Below, in pieces: positions 21,001-32,120 of a stretch of 64,000 bases of DNA. The notes beneath the pieces were generated by a model. That model made no database searches. It saw only the letters and a program-made list of their open reading frames with translations, and was not told the DNA's origin. Positions within the stretch are counted from its first letter, which is position 1. The number at the start of each line of letters is the position of its first letter. The DNA is from Chrysemys picta bellii (Eukaryota; Chordata; Testudines; Emydidae): positions 39,546,882 to 39,610,881 of the forward strand of contig NC_088792.1 in NCBI RefSeq assembly GCF_011386835.1. The letters are read 5' to 3'. The translations under genes and the position numbers were made by a program.

Positions 21001-21246
21001 CAGGGCTGAAACATGGCTGGGAACAAACAAGTGCAGAAGCAATTGCAGCCATGGGCAAATGCTTTGCACAGCCAGTGAACTGCTGCTGCTGGGTTTAAAA
21101 GCAAACCTGCTGGCTTCCTCAGCCAATCAAGTGGGGCAATCCATCAGGTGATCTAGCTGGTGCAGCCCAGCTGTGCTCATTAGGGTGTCAGGAGAGTCTA
21201 GCAGGCACACCCTTCTAGCGTGTACAAGCTACTGTAAGAGTTCCCA
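21001..21246 (-). repeat. 5' LTR of the Ty3/gypsy chromovirus
   Basis: The partner of 17598-17828. Homology is clear from 21001 to about 21220; beyond that the two LTRs differ by an indel. The outer boundary at 21246 is proposed only because ttcaa follows, as it precedes the other LTR. Confidence 0.7.
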
Positions 21247-22054
21247 TTCAAATCTGTGTTAATGAATATTGATTTCATGTAAGATATGAGAACTTTGCAT
21301 TGCATCAGTTTTCAAAGTAATGTACATTAAAAGAAACCCAACTCCATGGGCTGTGATACCATGACTAGTTTTCAAACTGTAGCTAATCAGAGTTGCCCGT
21401 TTAGAAAAATCTGTGGAACAGCAATGAAAAAAAATCTATTTGATCATATCACACGTGATACTCATGTTCTTTTAATTAATGTAGACATTGTTGGCTAGAA
21501 TCATTTAATGAGTCAATCAGCATTTAATTGCTGCCTGCTATCAGATAATTTGTAATGAAGTCCACATAAATTAATTGCAATATACAAGCTGAGTCAGCAC
21601 AGTAGAACAGAGCTCTGATAAACAGAATATCAAAGAATGGGGTCAATGCACTGGTAAATGCAAATAAAGCAAAACTTAGCTTCATTTGAGATGTGTCTGA
21701 AAGTGAATTGCATTATTTGTTAGGTGATCGTCTACTGATATAGTATGTAAATCTGAAAGCATAATTCTTACCATCGGCCGGTGTTCATCTGTTTTTGAGA
21801 CATGATTCATGTGCCATGAAGTGTACTTTTTTACAGTGACATGCTGAACTAAAAATAAAATGGAAATCAGTCAGAAAACTGATTACTAAAACTTTACACT
21901 CAGGAAAATACAGTATATAGTCAGATCCCTGCTCCGTCACGAGTTAGCTGATATGAATATGCATTAAACTGTGACTTCTATCAGGAAGTGCCAGATTATT
22001 CTTGCTAATTTAATCCTTAGAACATATGCATTTTCCAGATGCCACCCGAATAAA
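21247..22054. other. AT-rich unique DNA, candidate conserved non-coding element
   Basis: There is no repeat signature here. The stretch 21465-21600 is dense in homeodomain-type TAATTA cores (ttaattaatg, cataaattaattg, catttaattg), a TGAGTCA AP-1-type site and ATTTAATGAG. The density suggests a regulatory element. This is inference from motif content only. Confidence 0.3.
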
Positions 22055-22165
22055 TGGTTAGACTGCAAGTTCTTCAGGGTAAGGACTGTTTGTTTGTTAT
22101 ACGTTTGGACAGTGCTTAGCACAAAGGTTTCTAGGTGCTACTGCAATACAAATAATAAGCAGGAA
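22055..22165 (+). repeat. Old SINE/LINE 3' tail
   Basis: The order 'agactgcaagttcttcaggg', 'aaggactg', 'acagtgcttagcacaaa' and 'aatacaaataataa' is that of a widespread amniote L2/CORE-SINE-type tail. Compare 13535-13650. Confidence 0.6.
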
Positions 22166-22424
22166 GGACCTTGAGATGATAACCCCTGATTCACAGAAAA
22201 GTTTTTGAAGCTTTATTAGTCCTAATTGTTCTGCCATTTGCAGGCCTATGGAAGGAGAATTTTAAAAATAGCACCGATACAACTTTTTCCAACTCAAACT
22301 TTTCTACAATTGCTTCTTTCTGAAACAGTTGACCTAGACACACTGTATGATGCCACTGGATGCTGTGGTCACATATTTGGAACAACATGCATCACTCCAT
22401 CATGGATTTTGCCATTCTTTAATA

Positions 22425-22720
22425 GTAGTAGTATTGTAGTGCCTAGGGACCCCAGTCATGGACCAGGACCCCATTGTGCGAGGTGCTGTACAAACACAAC
22501 AGAAAGATGGCCCTGGCCCCTAAGTGCTTACAATCTGAGTGTAAACCAAAAGACGACAGATGGAGATAGACAGAAGGGGGAATACAAGTGAACATGGTGC
22601 TATGACAGGCGCTGGTCTCTGCACACCAGAAGGAGGAGTACCAGTAAACAATGAGACAATGGTCAGCATGATAGACTGGTCTGGGCTCATCAGCAGCCTA
22701 ACTGGTGTGATCATCGCAAA
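22425..22720 (+). repeat. Dispersed repeat family, copy 1 of 3
   Basis: Shares with 24800-25030 and 36325-36470 the words 'ccaggaccccattgtg', 'aggtgctgtacaaacaca' and 'ggccctggcccctaag', and with 24800-25030 also 'ggtcagcatgatag'. This copy has an extra block in the middle. Family name not known to me. Confidence 0.65.
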
Positions 22721-23145
22721 TATATCACAGTAAAAACTATATCCCAAACCTTAGTTTCATGTGTTTTAAAAGAATATGTAATGGGTTTATAGGATGCTAT
22801 TTGTAGGTCCTAATATTCAGGTGATATTTATTTTAGTTTTTATTAGATTTTAAATAATAGACACTTGTCCAAGGCTCTAAGGTTACTAACAACTTGGATG
22901 GTACTTTATTGTATTACTACTGATAAGTAGTCATTTCAACAGTTTTTTCACCCCTTCATCATTATGGGAAGCCCTCAGCTCTTTACAAAAACCCTATCAA
23001 ACTCCCAGTTCTCAATATTATCCCAATAGTAATATCATCCCTCCCTCTCCCCACTCCTGAGAGCTCAGGTTCCCACTCTTCCATGGAGACGGTGGTGGAT
23101 GGTACAGTCTCCTGATCTTTTACATCCCTTCTCTGCTGCACAGGA
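22721..23145. other. Unassigned non-coding DNA
   Basis: No feature supported. Confidence 0.35.
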
Positions 23146-23465
23146 CTGCCACATAGAACATCTGGGTTCTATCATTGGCTCTGCCACTGATTTCCTGTCT
23201 CAGCTTTGGCAAGTCACTTAGTTGCTTTTGAAAACCTCAGTCTAAGTGAGGTAGGCAAACAAGTGCTATTAACAGTCAATGTGATATGTGCTTCTAACAC
23301 CCTTATGTGCTTTTGAAAAACCTCTCCTTAACTTCTCTATGCCTTAGTTTCTAAGCGGTGATAACAATAATTACTTGGCATAATTGCTCTCAAAAGAGAT
23401 TAACTAATTTTTGTAATGTGGTTCGAGGTCATTGGATGGAAGGTGCTATATCATTATGAATCATT
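23146..23465 (+). repeat. MIR SINE, interrupted
   Basis: MIR order is visible: 'ctgggttct...ggctctgccact' and 'ggcaagtcactta' at 23160-23222. After an about 100-bp interruption come 'cttaacttctctatgcctta' and 'ggaaggtgctatat' at 23325-23455. The interruption seems to be a partial duplication, since 'gtgcttttgaaaa' recurs. Confidence 0.75.
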
Positions 23466-24799
23466 AATTTATCTTGGCCAGCTCCCCACTTGCAGGAGGC
23501 AGATAGCTGATAAACTTAATCCTTTGCATCTTGCTTCTCCAGGGAAATGGCAGGAGAAAGTCCCAACCAACTAATTAGAGCGCTGGCTGTTTACTTTTTC
23601 ACTCAACGGTAGAGCACCAGAGCTGCTAAAAGAGGAAACTGCGGGGAAGTAGTTGATAAATAAAACTGATTGATGTGTGTAGAATAAAAAAGTAAAGTAG
23701 GAAAGGAGAAAGTAATTCAAAATATTAGACAATACGCCTAAAAAATCAATGTGGTAGAGAAACTAAGGAACAAATGCACGTAAACTGGGGAAAAAGTTAC
23801 TGAAATTAAGTGACATAAAAATGTATTGAACAATCTAAAGAATGCTTATGCAGATGAAATGAAAAACAGGCATATACATGGCTGAGCTATAGCTGTATAA
23901 CATTATGCAGTCAACACATTTCTTGTTTATAATCTTGTAGATGGAAGTGAAGTCCAGTGTAATTTTAAGTTATTTCAAATGATTTCATTAATCTAGATGC
24001 AGCTCAGATAACATAGCATGCCCCAATAACTTTAAGGTAAATGTATAGATTTCACAGGACTAGGCATTTACTTGATTAAAAGTCTATTCCAGAAGCTACC
24101 AGAAAAGTGACTCCTAAGCAATTACCTCTCAAACAACAAGCTGGGCTGAAAGGATAGGAATGGCTGCACACATTTTTCAGCAATGGTTTACTGAAATGTT
24201 TAAACTCAAGCTTGTATTTTTATATGTCAGTGGTGAATCCTGGTTTCAAGTGGAAATAATTTCATTTTAGCATATTGCAACAAATAGTGTGTGCTAAGTT
24301 CTCCCCTCAGTTACTCTCATTTACATCCTATTTGATTTCAGTGGGGGACACACAGATTTAATTGTGAGCAGAATTTGACACTGATCAGTGTAATAAGTTA
24401 ATTGGAGAATAATAAATATGGACAACCACAGGAAAGTGAGTCTCTTATGAGACTGTTACTCTAGGATTTAGATATAAAATGCACAAGTGTTACCTGAGAG
24501 TCCTAGTGACTTTCATTTCAGCATTTATATACAAACGATCTAAATGTATAGGGGAGCTCTCATGGCATTTTGATTCCAGCATTTCGATATAATGAGCCAG
24601 ACACTTGTTCTTGCTTATAACTCTTTTTTGTGCTTCTTTGGCAGTGTGAAGTGGCCATGTGGCCATTCAAATTGACTTACCAAAAATCCCCTCTCGCTAT
24701 AGATGGAATCGTTGCATGGTGCAGAGCTAGCACCGGACAAGAATTTGATCAAGATTTTCAAAAATATGATCCTAACGTTAGGTGCCTTTATTATTTATT
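23466..24799. other. Unassigned AT-rich DNA
   Basis: No gene or clear repeat. 23480-23640 is of higher complexity and could be conserved, but nothing in the sequence proves it. Confidence 0.35.
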
Positions 24800-25030
24800 T
24801 TGTTAATTATTTGTATTATGGTAGCACATAGAAGCCCAGGTCAGGGACCATGACCCCATTGTGTAGGTGCTGTACAAACACAGAGCAAAAAGACAGCTCC
24901 TGCCCCGAAGAACTTTCAAACTAAGCATAAGACAAGGCAGGCTAATGGGGAAGTACAAGGAAACAATGAAACAATATGGGTCAGCATGATAGGCAGTGGT
25001 CTCAGAACACCAGCTGCCTTGGCTTTTGTA
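24800..25030 (+). repeat. Dispersed repeat family, copy 2 of 3
   Basis: The best copy: 'accccattgtgtaggtgctg', 'acaaacacagagcaaaaaga', 'cagctcctgccccgaag' and 'ggtcagcatgataggcagtg' in the same order as copy 1. Confidence 0.7.
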
Positions 25031-25640
25031 GGCTTCATGGCAGAGGAGAGAGTTTTAAGGTGGATAATGAATTATTTTGTGGCTATTGACAGGGAGCTTC
25101 TCCCAAGCGTGAGGGGCAGCATGGAAGAAAGCACTAAGGTGCTTGATTGAAAAGTGGGTGACGGAGGCTGGCATGATGGGCCAATCAGAGGTGGGAATTG
25201 AACTTTCCATATGGAATGAGAGATGGTAGGTTGTGGCCAGATTTTTCAAAGTGAGGAGGTTAAAGGGAGCTGCTGGGTGCTCAGCACTTTTGGAAAGAAT
25301 ACTACTTGTTTAGCTGCTGACATATGGATTTAGGAGCCTAACTTTTTAGCATCCTACTTTTGAAAATCTTGGCTAAAATCCAAATACAAACAAAAAACAA
25401 ACTTGGCCTATAAACATGGCAATCTGCCATTATCACGTGCTGAAAGCACATGTAGGAAAGACAGTGCCAGAAGCAGAGCTGTGAAACAATTCAAATCAAT
25501 AGCAATCCCACCTGCAGTTGTTTGTCAACTTGTTTCCAGCTCTGATAGTGAGAGTTATGCGAGCACTAAATACTCGTCCAGACATTCAGTGTATTAAAAA
25601 CAGAAAATAGCAATGAGGAATATCTTGCATTCTAGATATC
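25031..25640. other. Unassigned non-coding DNA
   Basis: No feature supported. Confidence 0.35.
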
Positions 25641-26160
25641 TTGCAGCTAGAGCCCCAGGCCCTTTAAATTGCCACCAGAGCCCCACTGCTGGAGCCCTGG
25701 GGTAGGGCTGTGGGGCTCTGGGGGCTATTTAAAAAGTCCAGGACTCCCGCTGCTTCTACCGTCCCGGCCCTTTAAATAGCCACCGGAGCCCCACTGCCAC
25801 TACTCCAGGGCTCCGGCAGCTATTTAAAGGGCCAGGACGGTAGAAGCAGGGGAGCCCCTGGCCCTGTAAATAGCCCCTGGAGCCCAAGGGTAACAGGGGG
25901 CTCCAGGGACTATTTAAAGGGCCCAGGGCTCTAGCTACCTCTGCTGCCCCAGTCCTTTAAATAGCTACGGGAGCCCCGCTGCTTCCCCAGGGCTCCCGCA
26001 GCTATTTACAGGGCCGGGGCGGTAGAAGCAGGGGAGCCCCAGGCCCTTTAAATAGCCCCTGGAGCCCCGGGGTGCTCCTGCTACCCCGGGGGGGGGGGGG
26101 GCACTTACTTTACAAGGTGGGCTGGGACTGGCTCTGACTCCCCCAGCCACGCCCCTTCTG
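25640..26160. repeat. Palindromic 182-bp satellite
   Basis: A GC-rich array punctuated by 'ctatttaaagggcc' and its complement. Within a unit, 25752-25791 and 25808-25847 are inverted repeats (37 of 40 pairs match). 'tagaagcaggggagcccc' recurs at 25841 and 26023, giving a 182-bp period. About 2.5 periods are present, ending in a G run (26084-26101). Open frames here are artefacts. Confidence 0.88.
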
Positions 26161-27059
26161 CCCTAGGCCCCACCCCTTTTGGGGGCCAGAGCTGGCCCCA
26201 GCCTACCAGTAAATCACTGGACTTACTTTCACCCCTGACCTGAGCCTAAACCTAATCCAGACCCAGACCTGAACAATACCTGCTCAGCTGATATCTAGTC
26301 ATTATAAAACACTTTGCAAGATAGAATATTTTGGAAAGGTTTGGAATGTAAATGTTTGAAAACTATCTCTAGATACCCATTTACACATTGCTTTAGTCTT
26401 TGTTGTGTATTAAATAGCTTTTCTTCCAAATCTTCAAGCTAGTTCTCCTCCAACAGTCACAGCTGTAGCTTGTTAACAACATCTTGAAAAGACATGGTTA
26501 GTAAACACTATTTACTCTGTTTAGTCTAGCCTGATTGTACTAAATTTAATTGCCTAGGATTTATGCTAGGCAGCTAGATAGAATTACAATGTGCAAAACT
26601 GTAAATCATTTTATGTACTTTCAATGAGTTATTGATAAGTATTGTAGCTGGATCATTAGCAGTAATATAATTATTACTAATTTATTTCTGGAGGGGTGCA
26701 GGGTATACTAACGGCTTGCAAGCAGAGTGAGAAATCTAGAAGTTTCAGGCACAAATGCTTGCAAACCATTTGGGATTTAAGATCTTGCTAGCAAGCTGCA
26801 ACTATGCTGCTGGAGGAGAAAAAGCAAATGATATTTGGTGCAGAAATCTAAAATTCACAGGTTATTGGTTTCAATTCACATATATTCCCACTCCTCAAGT
26901 TTCACAAAGCATTTGGGTTTTGAAGATATCCCCAACCTCACACTGATTTTTTTTTTTTTTTTTAAATCTGCCTTGGGTTCATATTCACTTCAAAGTTGGG
27001 CCAACATTGGCATAGGGTTTTCAAACCTTGTGGTGAATCCGACCTATGATTCTAGTCTG
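26161..27059. other. Unassigned non-coding DNA
   Basis: AT-rich, with a poly(T) run near 26947. No feature supported. Confidence 0.35.
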
Positions 27060-27396
27060 CAGGGCCAGCTCCAAGAATGCTCATGCTTGGGGTGGCAGAA
27101 TTCTATCCAGTCTTAGGGTGGCACAGCTGCCATATTTTTTTGTTTTGAATCATAGAATATCAGGGTTGGAAGAGACCTTAGGAGGTTATCTAGTCCAAAC
27201 CCCTGCTCCAAGCAAGACCAATCCCCAACTAAATCCCCAAATGGCTCCTCAAGGATTGAACTCACAACCCTGGGTTTAGCAGGCCCATGCTCAAACCACT
27301 GAGCTATCCCTCCCTCTCCAGGTCTGGCCGCCGGGCTGGTCTGTATATTTTTTTTTTTTTTGGCTTGGGGCAGCAAAAAAGTCAGAGCTGGCCCTA
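27060..27396. mobile_element. hAT MITE with nested SINE
   Basis: The ends CAGGGCCAGCTCC (27060) and, inverted, TAGGGCCAGCTC (27396) belong to the same family as the MITE at 34468-34708, including the inner 'gcttggggtggc'/'gcttggggcagc' words. The 8-bp flanks (ctagtctg, ttggtttg) match at only five of eight positions. The SINE 27149-27315 is inserted in its middle. Confidence 0.75.
27149..27315 (-). repeat. tRNA-derived turtle-type SINE (Pol III, CR1-like tail)
   Basis: On the minus strand it starts with a tRNA-like head. The A box is TAGCTCAGTGG and the B box region is GAGTTCAATCC, with 'GCTAAACCCAGGGTTG' between them. A conserved body and a CR1-like 3' tail CAACCCTGATATTCTATGA follow. It is transcribed by RNA polymerase III and mobilised by CR1. 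This SINE type is the main reason for calling the organism a cryptodiran turtle. Confidence 0.9.
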
Positions 27397-30360
27397 TTGG
27401 TTTGTTTTGAAACCTGATAGCAAGGCCCAGTTATGCAAAGACTGGATTACAGCTAGTTACATCCTGTAAAATTAAGCAGGTGCATAAATCTTTCCATATG
27501 TCTCTTCTTAAAAGTCCTCTCTTTTTAGCCATAGGAGAGTATTAAAATACCTGGTTTGATGGAATATTGCTGCAATAATCAAAGTTAACTATTATAAAAT
27601 ATGGGAGGTATGTCTGAAAGTGATACTTGAAATATACCAGGCTGGGAATTACATGATGTTTTGATTCATGAGGTCTAACCTCTGCAGATAGAGAATGACT
27701 TTAAAAAAAAAAAAACCACTGGAAAATAATGTGAAAAATTAAAAGAAATAAAGTGATAAGGGAAGCACAGCTTCTTAACCATGCTGTGGATATGCTGTGT
27801 GCTTCATATCCCTGCCTTGCTCACCCTTAATCAAGCATCCAACATATGGTGGTGTGCAGATGGCTAATACAGCTGTTCATGCCTGGTATGCAGCTTAGTG
27901 TTTTTCTGGCTTTTAAAATATTTTAATTCAAGTTTCATTCTAAATGTTTATAAAGAAGATTGTGGGAGTGAGGGAATATTAAACTATAAAAGACAAGAAC
28001 ACTGTAGTAGAAAGCACCTTAATTTGGAATAATTGGGGTTATCAACACTTACTCTGAGTTGTTGGGGACTGAATGGTGTGCTGAAATATGGCTCTTTTTC
28101 CAGTTGGGTATATATAAAATCTTCACACAGATGTTCAGTTTTTGTAGTAGCCCATTGCCACTTTTGTACGGTAATGTATGCAAGGAATGATTCCATTTTC
28201 CTAGAAAGAGGATGGTATCTGCTGGGAGTGTTAGTTTATGTCCCAGACAAATAGTAACAAAGCAAGAGTTCACAAATATTGATTAGATTAATGAACATTG
28301 TTTGGTATCCCATTTGAAATATTTTTGGTTTGAAATTATTCTTCAATAGAAGTTAAACGCTACCTCCTTACTCAGATCTTGCACTAAATTTTCAGAGGGC
28401 CAGGCCCTGAAATCCTTATTCAGTTCTTCCTAAGGCAAAACTCCCATGTACTTCATATTAATGGGAGTTTTACCTGAGAAAGAATGTTGGTTAGCCCAAA
28501 GATTTCAAACAACACAGTGAGGGGAGTTGAGAATGCACTACCTACACTGGGTAAGATCCTCAGCTGCTGTCAATTGACATACTCAATTGAAGGCACTGGT
28601 GCTCCACCCACCTACACCAGTTCAAGATGTGGGCCCATTTTATTTTATTCTTGGTTCAAACTGGGAGGGTCTTACTCAGATTTTAATCAGTGGGAGTTAG
28701 ATTAAAAAACTGAGGAAGGACCTCAGGGTCTGGTTAATATAAGATGTGATTCTTCAGATAATGTCATTATCATGATGCGTGTTCCCTTCTCCTTCTCAGT
28801 ATAATATAATTAAGATAATCATTTGTAGTCATCAGTATATTTTGGATTTGGGTGGTTTTTCCTGCAGTGTAAGCAGTTTGAGTTTCTGTTTCAGAATAAT
28901 TAATTACCTAAGGAAAAGGTTTCTCTCTATCGATGTAGCTTCAATTTAATGAAGGGTGAGGTGCTCCTGGTAACCCTTACACACTTTGGGATTCTTCTGT
29001 GTGGAAGGTGCCATATAAATGTTTTCATTAATGGAAAAAGAGAGTCTCCCCATTCTCATTTATTTCAGAAGGCAGATGCTATGGGAATGAACATAAAAGA
29101 AAAGCTAACAAATCAGTAAAGAAAATAAATAAATATCCAACCTTCCCACCCCCAAAAAGAGAGCAATTGGGAGAGAGATTTGACAATTATCTGCCAGATT
29201 CCTGTTTCAGAATGGTAGGATTCAGGTTTTGTGTAGGATACCACTAGCGATCATAATTATTCCTGTTTTAAATTAAGAAAAGCTAGACTGGTTGTTTGTT
29301 TTTACACCAGCGTTTTAGTGTTAGAATATTATTGTAATTTATCACAGAATAGGTAGTGTCATAAAGGGACTTTCTTCCATTTGTGCCACTAAATATTTTG
29401 AGTTGTATCAATATTTATTTTCATGATTTCATAATTTGGTCGTAAAGAATCACTCTGGGCTGAAACTTGGCAAACATGGCCTATTCTAGGAATGTCAGGG
29501 GGGAAGAATTTTTTTTTACAACTAACATTCATTGTGAGGTCCTAGGAGTGCGAAAAGATAATTATCATTTAACAGCTCCAGAAGCACTTTTGAACTTCTA
29601 TTTTTCAATTTTGGAATTATATTTGTATTACATCTTTTTTTTTTTAAATACATCTTAAAAAAAGATGTAACCTATAGTACACAGTTATCCACAGTTATCC
29701 ACACAAAAGATACGAATCAAGTAGCAGATCTGACATTTCTAGAGCACCTAAAATTCTCATTGACTTTATATAGATGTTAAGAATTTTAAGATTTAATGGT
29801 GCAATCCAAAGGATCATAACAATGATCTGTGTCATTGTGCTTTGAGGATGTGTTAATGAAATAACAAGGTATGTTGAGCTTCAGGATACTTCAATGTATC
29901 TCAAAACATTTCCCAACAGAGAAAAAAAACCTTCATCCAAAAGTCAAACTGAATTTCTTTTGTCACTTGAACTGGCTGACTTTTTCCTCATTATATTTCA
30001 TTTTCTCATGTATCTACTCTTCTTTGGTTATTTGCAGCCCAACTGGAAGCATGAAGTACAAAATGTTCCCATAAGATTTCCAGCCCAAATGTACAAACTC
30101 AAGAGATGTATTTCTCTAGTGCCTAGTACAACAGGCTTTGACTTAATTGAGGCCGATAAGCGGAACTGCAATATAATGTGAAGGTTAATAATGGTTTGGA
30201 TGAGCAAACAGATTTTTGCGTGGCTATCCAAACCCAACCTCACATTAACTAAAACCTAAAGTATGTTCATCAATACTGAATCTAGAGCAGCTATTGTGCA
30301 AATAATCCAGGAAGCAGGGCTTTTAGGTATGTTGAGTGAACCTAAAGTTGTTCTCTAACC
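27397..30360. other. Unassigned AT-rich DNA
   Basis: Nearly 3 kb with no open frame carrying a domain. A possible MIR-like tail lies at 28970-29025 ('cactttgggattcttctgtg' then 'ggtgccatataaatg'). A tandem doublet 'cagttatccacagttatcc' lies near 29681. Nothing else can be supported. Confidence 0.4.
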
Positions 30361-32112
30361 CAATGGTTCAGTGGTTCCCAAACTTTTTTCTAAGGCAACC
30401 CACTAGCTGCATTTTGTCTCACTTTGTGACCCACCATTACATATGTGCACCTTCTGCCCCGATATAGCAACCATAATCCCAGCGTGGAGGGGAGACCCTG
30501 GGGTTTGATTGCCAAGCCTGGTTTGCACTTACCATGCAGTGGGTGGCTCCTGTCCCCTCTGTCATCATAGTCTCCCCTCCATGATGATGGCGGGAATAAG
30601 ACAGAATATGATGTAGGGGCGTCTGGGCCAAGGTGTGAGTGGCACTGCGACCCTGTGTGCCAGATTGCAATGCCTGGAGTGGGGAGCCAGGCCCAGCCCC
30701 ATGGGACAGGAGCTGAAGCTGTGGAGTGAGTGCAGGGTGAATTCACTCTCCAACACGCCCCGCTCCCCAGGGCCTCCCCTCCATACTAGGTCAGGAGAAA
30801 CATGTGTTTGCCTAGGCCAGGGTCCGGTTGTGACGTTGTGCAGTCTATATGGTTTTATAAAAACTTGATAATAAGTCAATATAATGTAACTGAGATAGTT
30901 TTAGAGAAAATACGGTAATAAGTGAATGTAACGTAACTGGCATATGCTTCATGCAAAAGGTCTCTTGTAAGGTATCATTACAAAGCTTATAATCTACTGA
31001 GTATGATCATCTGATTTGTATAAATGCACCACTCTTGTATCTAAAACTAGAAATATAAAATGTAACTCTGAGGGCCTATTGTAATTGTGTAAAGTGTGGA
31101 CCATTAATGATGGTTTGGAATCTTGATGACTCCCATTGTCTGCAGATGGCTGTATTTACCTGTGAGTCTTCCTGTATATGTGTGTGCTGGCAAGTGAGTA
31201 ATGAAGTCTTGCAGTGACATGTGATCATGTCACCTGAACTGGAATCCATCTTTAACCTGGTGCTTTTCCAGTGAGGGGGGGTGGAAACCCAGAGAGACAA
31301 AGGGTTCCCGCCTTATGCAAAAGATATATAAAGGGGGGAAGAGAACAGAGAGAGAGAGGAGCCATCATGAAGAATCCCCTAGCTATCACCTGAGCTGCAA
31401 CAAGAGCTGTCCCAGGGGAAAGAATTGTGCCCAGGCCTGGAAGGTGTCCAGTCTGAGAAAAAACTTACTGAAGCATCTCTGAGGGTGAGATTATCTGTAT
31501 TTAGTTTGATTAGGCATAGATTTGCGCATTTTATTTTATTTTGCTTGGTGACTTACTTTGTTCTGTCTGTTACTACTTTGAACCACTTAAATCCTACTGT
31601 CTGTATTTAATAAAATCACTTTTTATTTAGTAATTTACTCAGAGTATGTATTAATACCTGAGGGAGCAAACAACTGTGCATATCTCTCTATCAGTGTTAT
31701 AGAGGGCGAACAATTTATGAGTTTGCCCTGCATAAGCTTTATGCAGGGTAAAACGGATTTATTTGGGTTTAGACCCCATTGGGAGTTGGGCATCTGAGTG
31801 CTAAAGACAAGCACACTACTGTGAGCTGTCTTCAGGTAAACCTGCAGCTTTGGGACAAGTGATTCAGACCCTGGATCTGTGTTAGAGCCAGACAGGAGTG
31901 GCTGGCTCAGCAAGACAGGGTGCTGGAGTCCTGAGCTGGCAGGGAAAACAGAAGCAGGGGTAGTCTTTGCACATCTGGTGGCAGCTCCCAAGGGGGTTTC
32001 TGTGATCCAACCCGTCACACCGGTGATGGGTTAATCTGGCTCTGGACATAGCAATTTTAGAACCTTCCTATGACCCACCGGTGAGTTGGGACTCAGTGTT
32101 TGAGAAATCCTG
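30361..32112. mobile_element. hAT element split by a solo LTR
   Basis: Exact 8-bp duplications CTCTAACC lie at 30353-30360 and 32113-32120. The left end is CAATGGTTCAGTGGTTCCCA (note the internal near-duplication CAATGGTT/CAGTGGTT) and the right end, inverted, is CAGGATTTCTCAAACACTG. Without the LTR and its duplicated site the element is about 556 bp and non-coding. It carries 'gcaacccac' and 'gacccaccggtga' words typical of Charlie-like MITEs. Confidence 0.9.
30829..32019 (+). mobile_element. Solo LTR, 1191 bp
   Basis: Begins TGTGACG and ends CGTCACA, flanked by the exact 5-bp duplication CCGGT (30824-30828 and 32020-32024). A TATA-like box 'gatatataaagg' lies at about 31325 and a polyadenylation signal in 'ttaataaaatcac' near 31607, which sets the plus orientation. 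It was left by recombination between two LTRs; no internal sequence remains. It sits inside the hAT element and so is younger. Confidence 0.93.
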
Positions 32113-32120
32113 CTCTAACC

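Larger units (their letters stand above)
17598..21246 (-). mobile_element. Ty3/gypsy chromovirus, internally deleted
   Basis: An LTR retrotransposon of the vertebrate chromovirus (Sushi-like) type on the minus strand. It has two diverged LTRs, a gag zinc-knuckle end, the start of RT, integrase and a chromodomain. RT core and RNase H are missing. A possible 5-bp duplication ttcaa lies at 17593-17597 and 21247-21251; the right outer edge is uncertain. The two LTRs differ at roughly a quarter of positions by eye, so the insertion is old. Confidence 0.8.

Noticed and set aside
27240..27315. Possible tRNA gene (A and B box)
   Set aside because: The boxes belong to a SINE: no cloverleaf closes, and the conserved SINE body and CR1-like tail follow.
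28380..28500. Inverted repeat around 'tcccatgtacttcatattaatgg'
   Set aside because: Short and imperfect; resembles old dispersed repeat fragments also near 50640 and 52780, but too weak to name.
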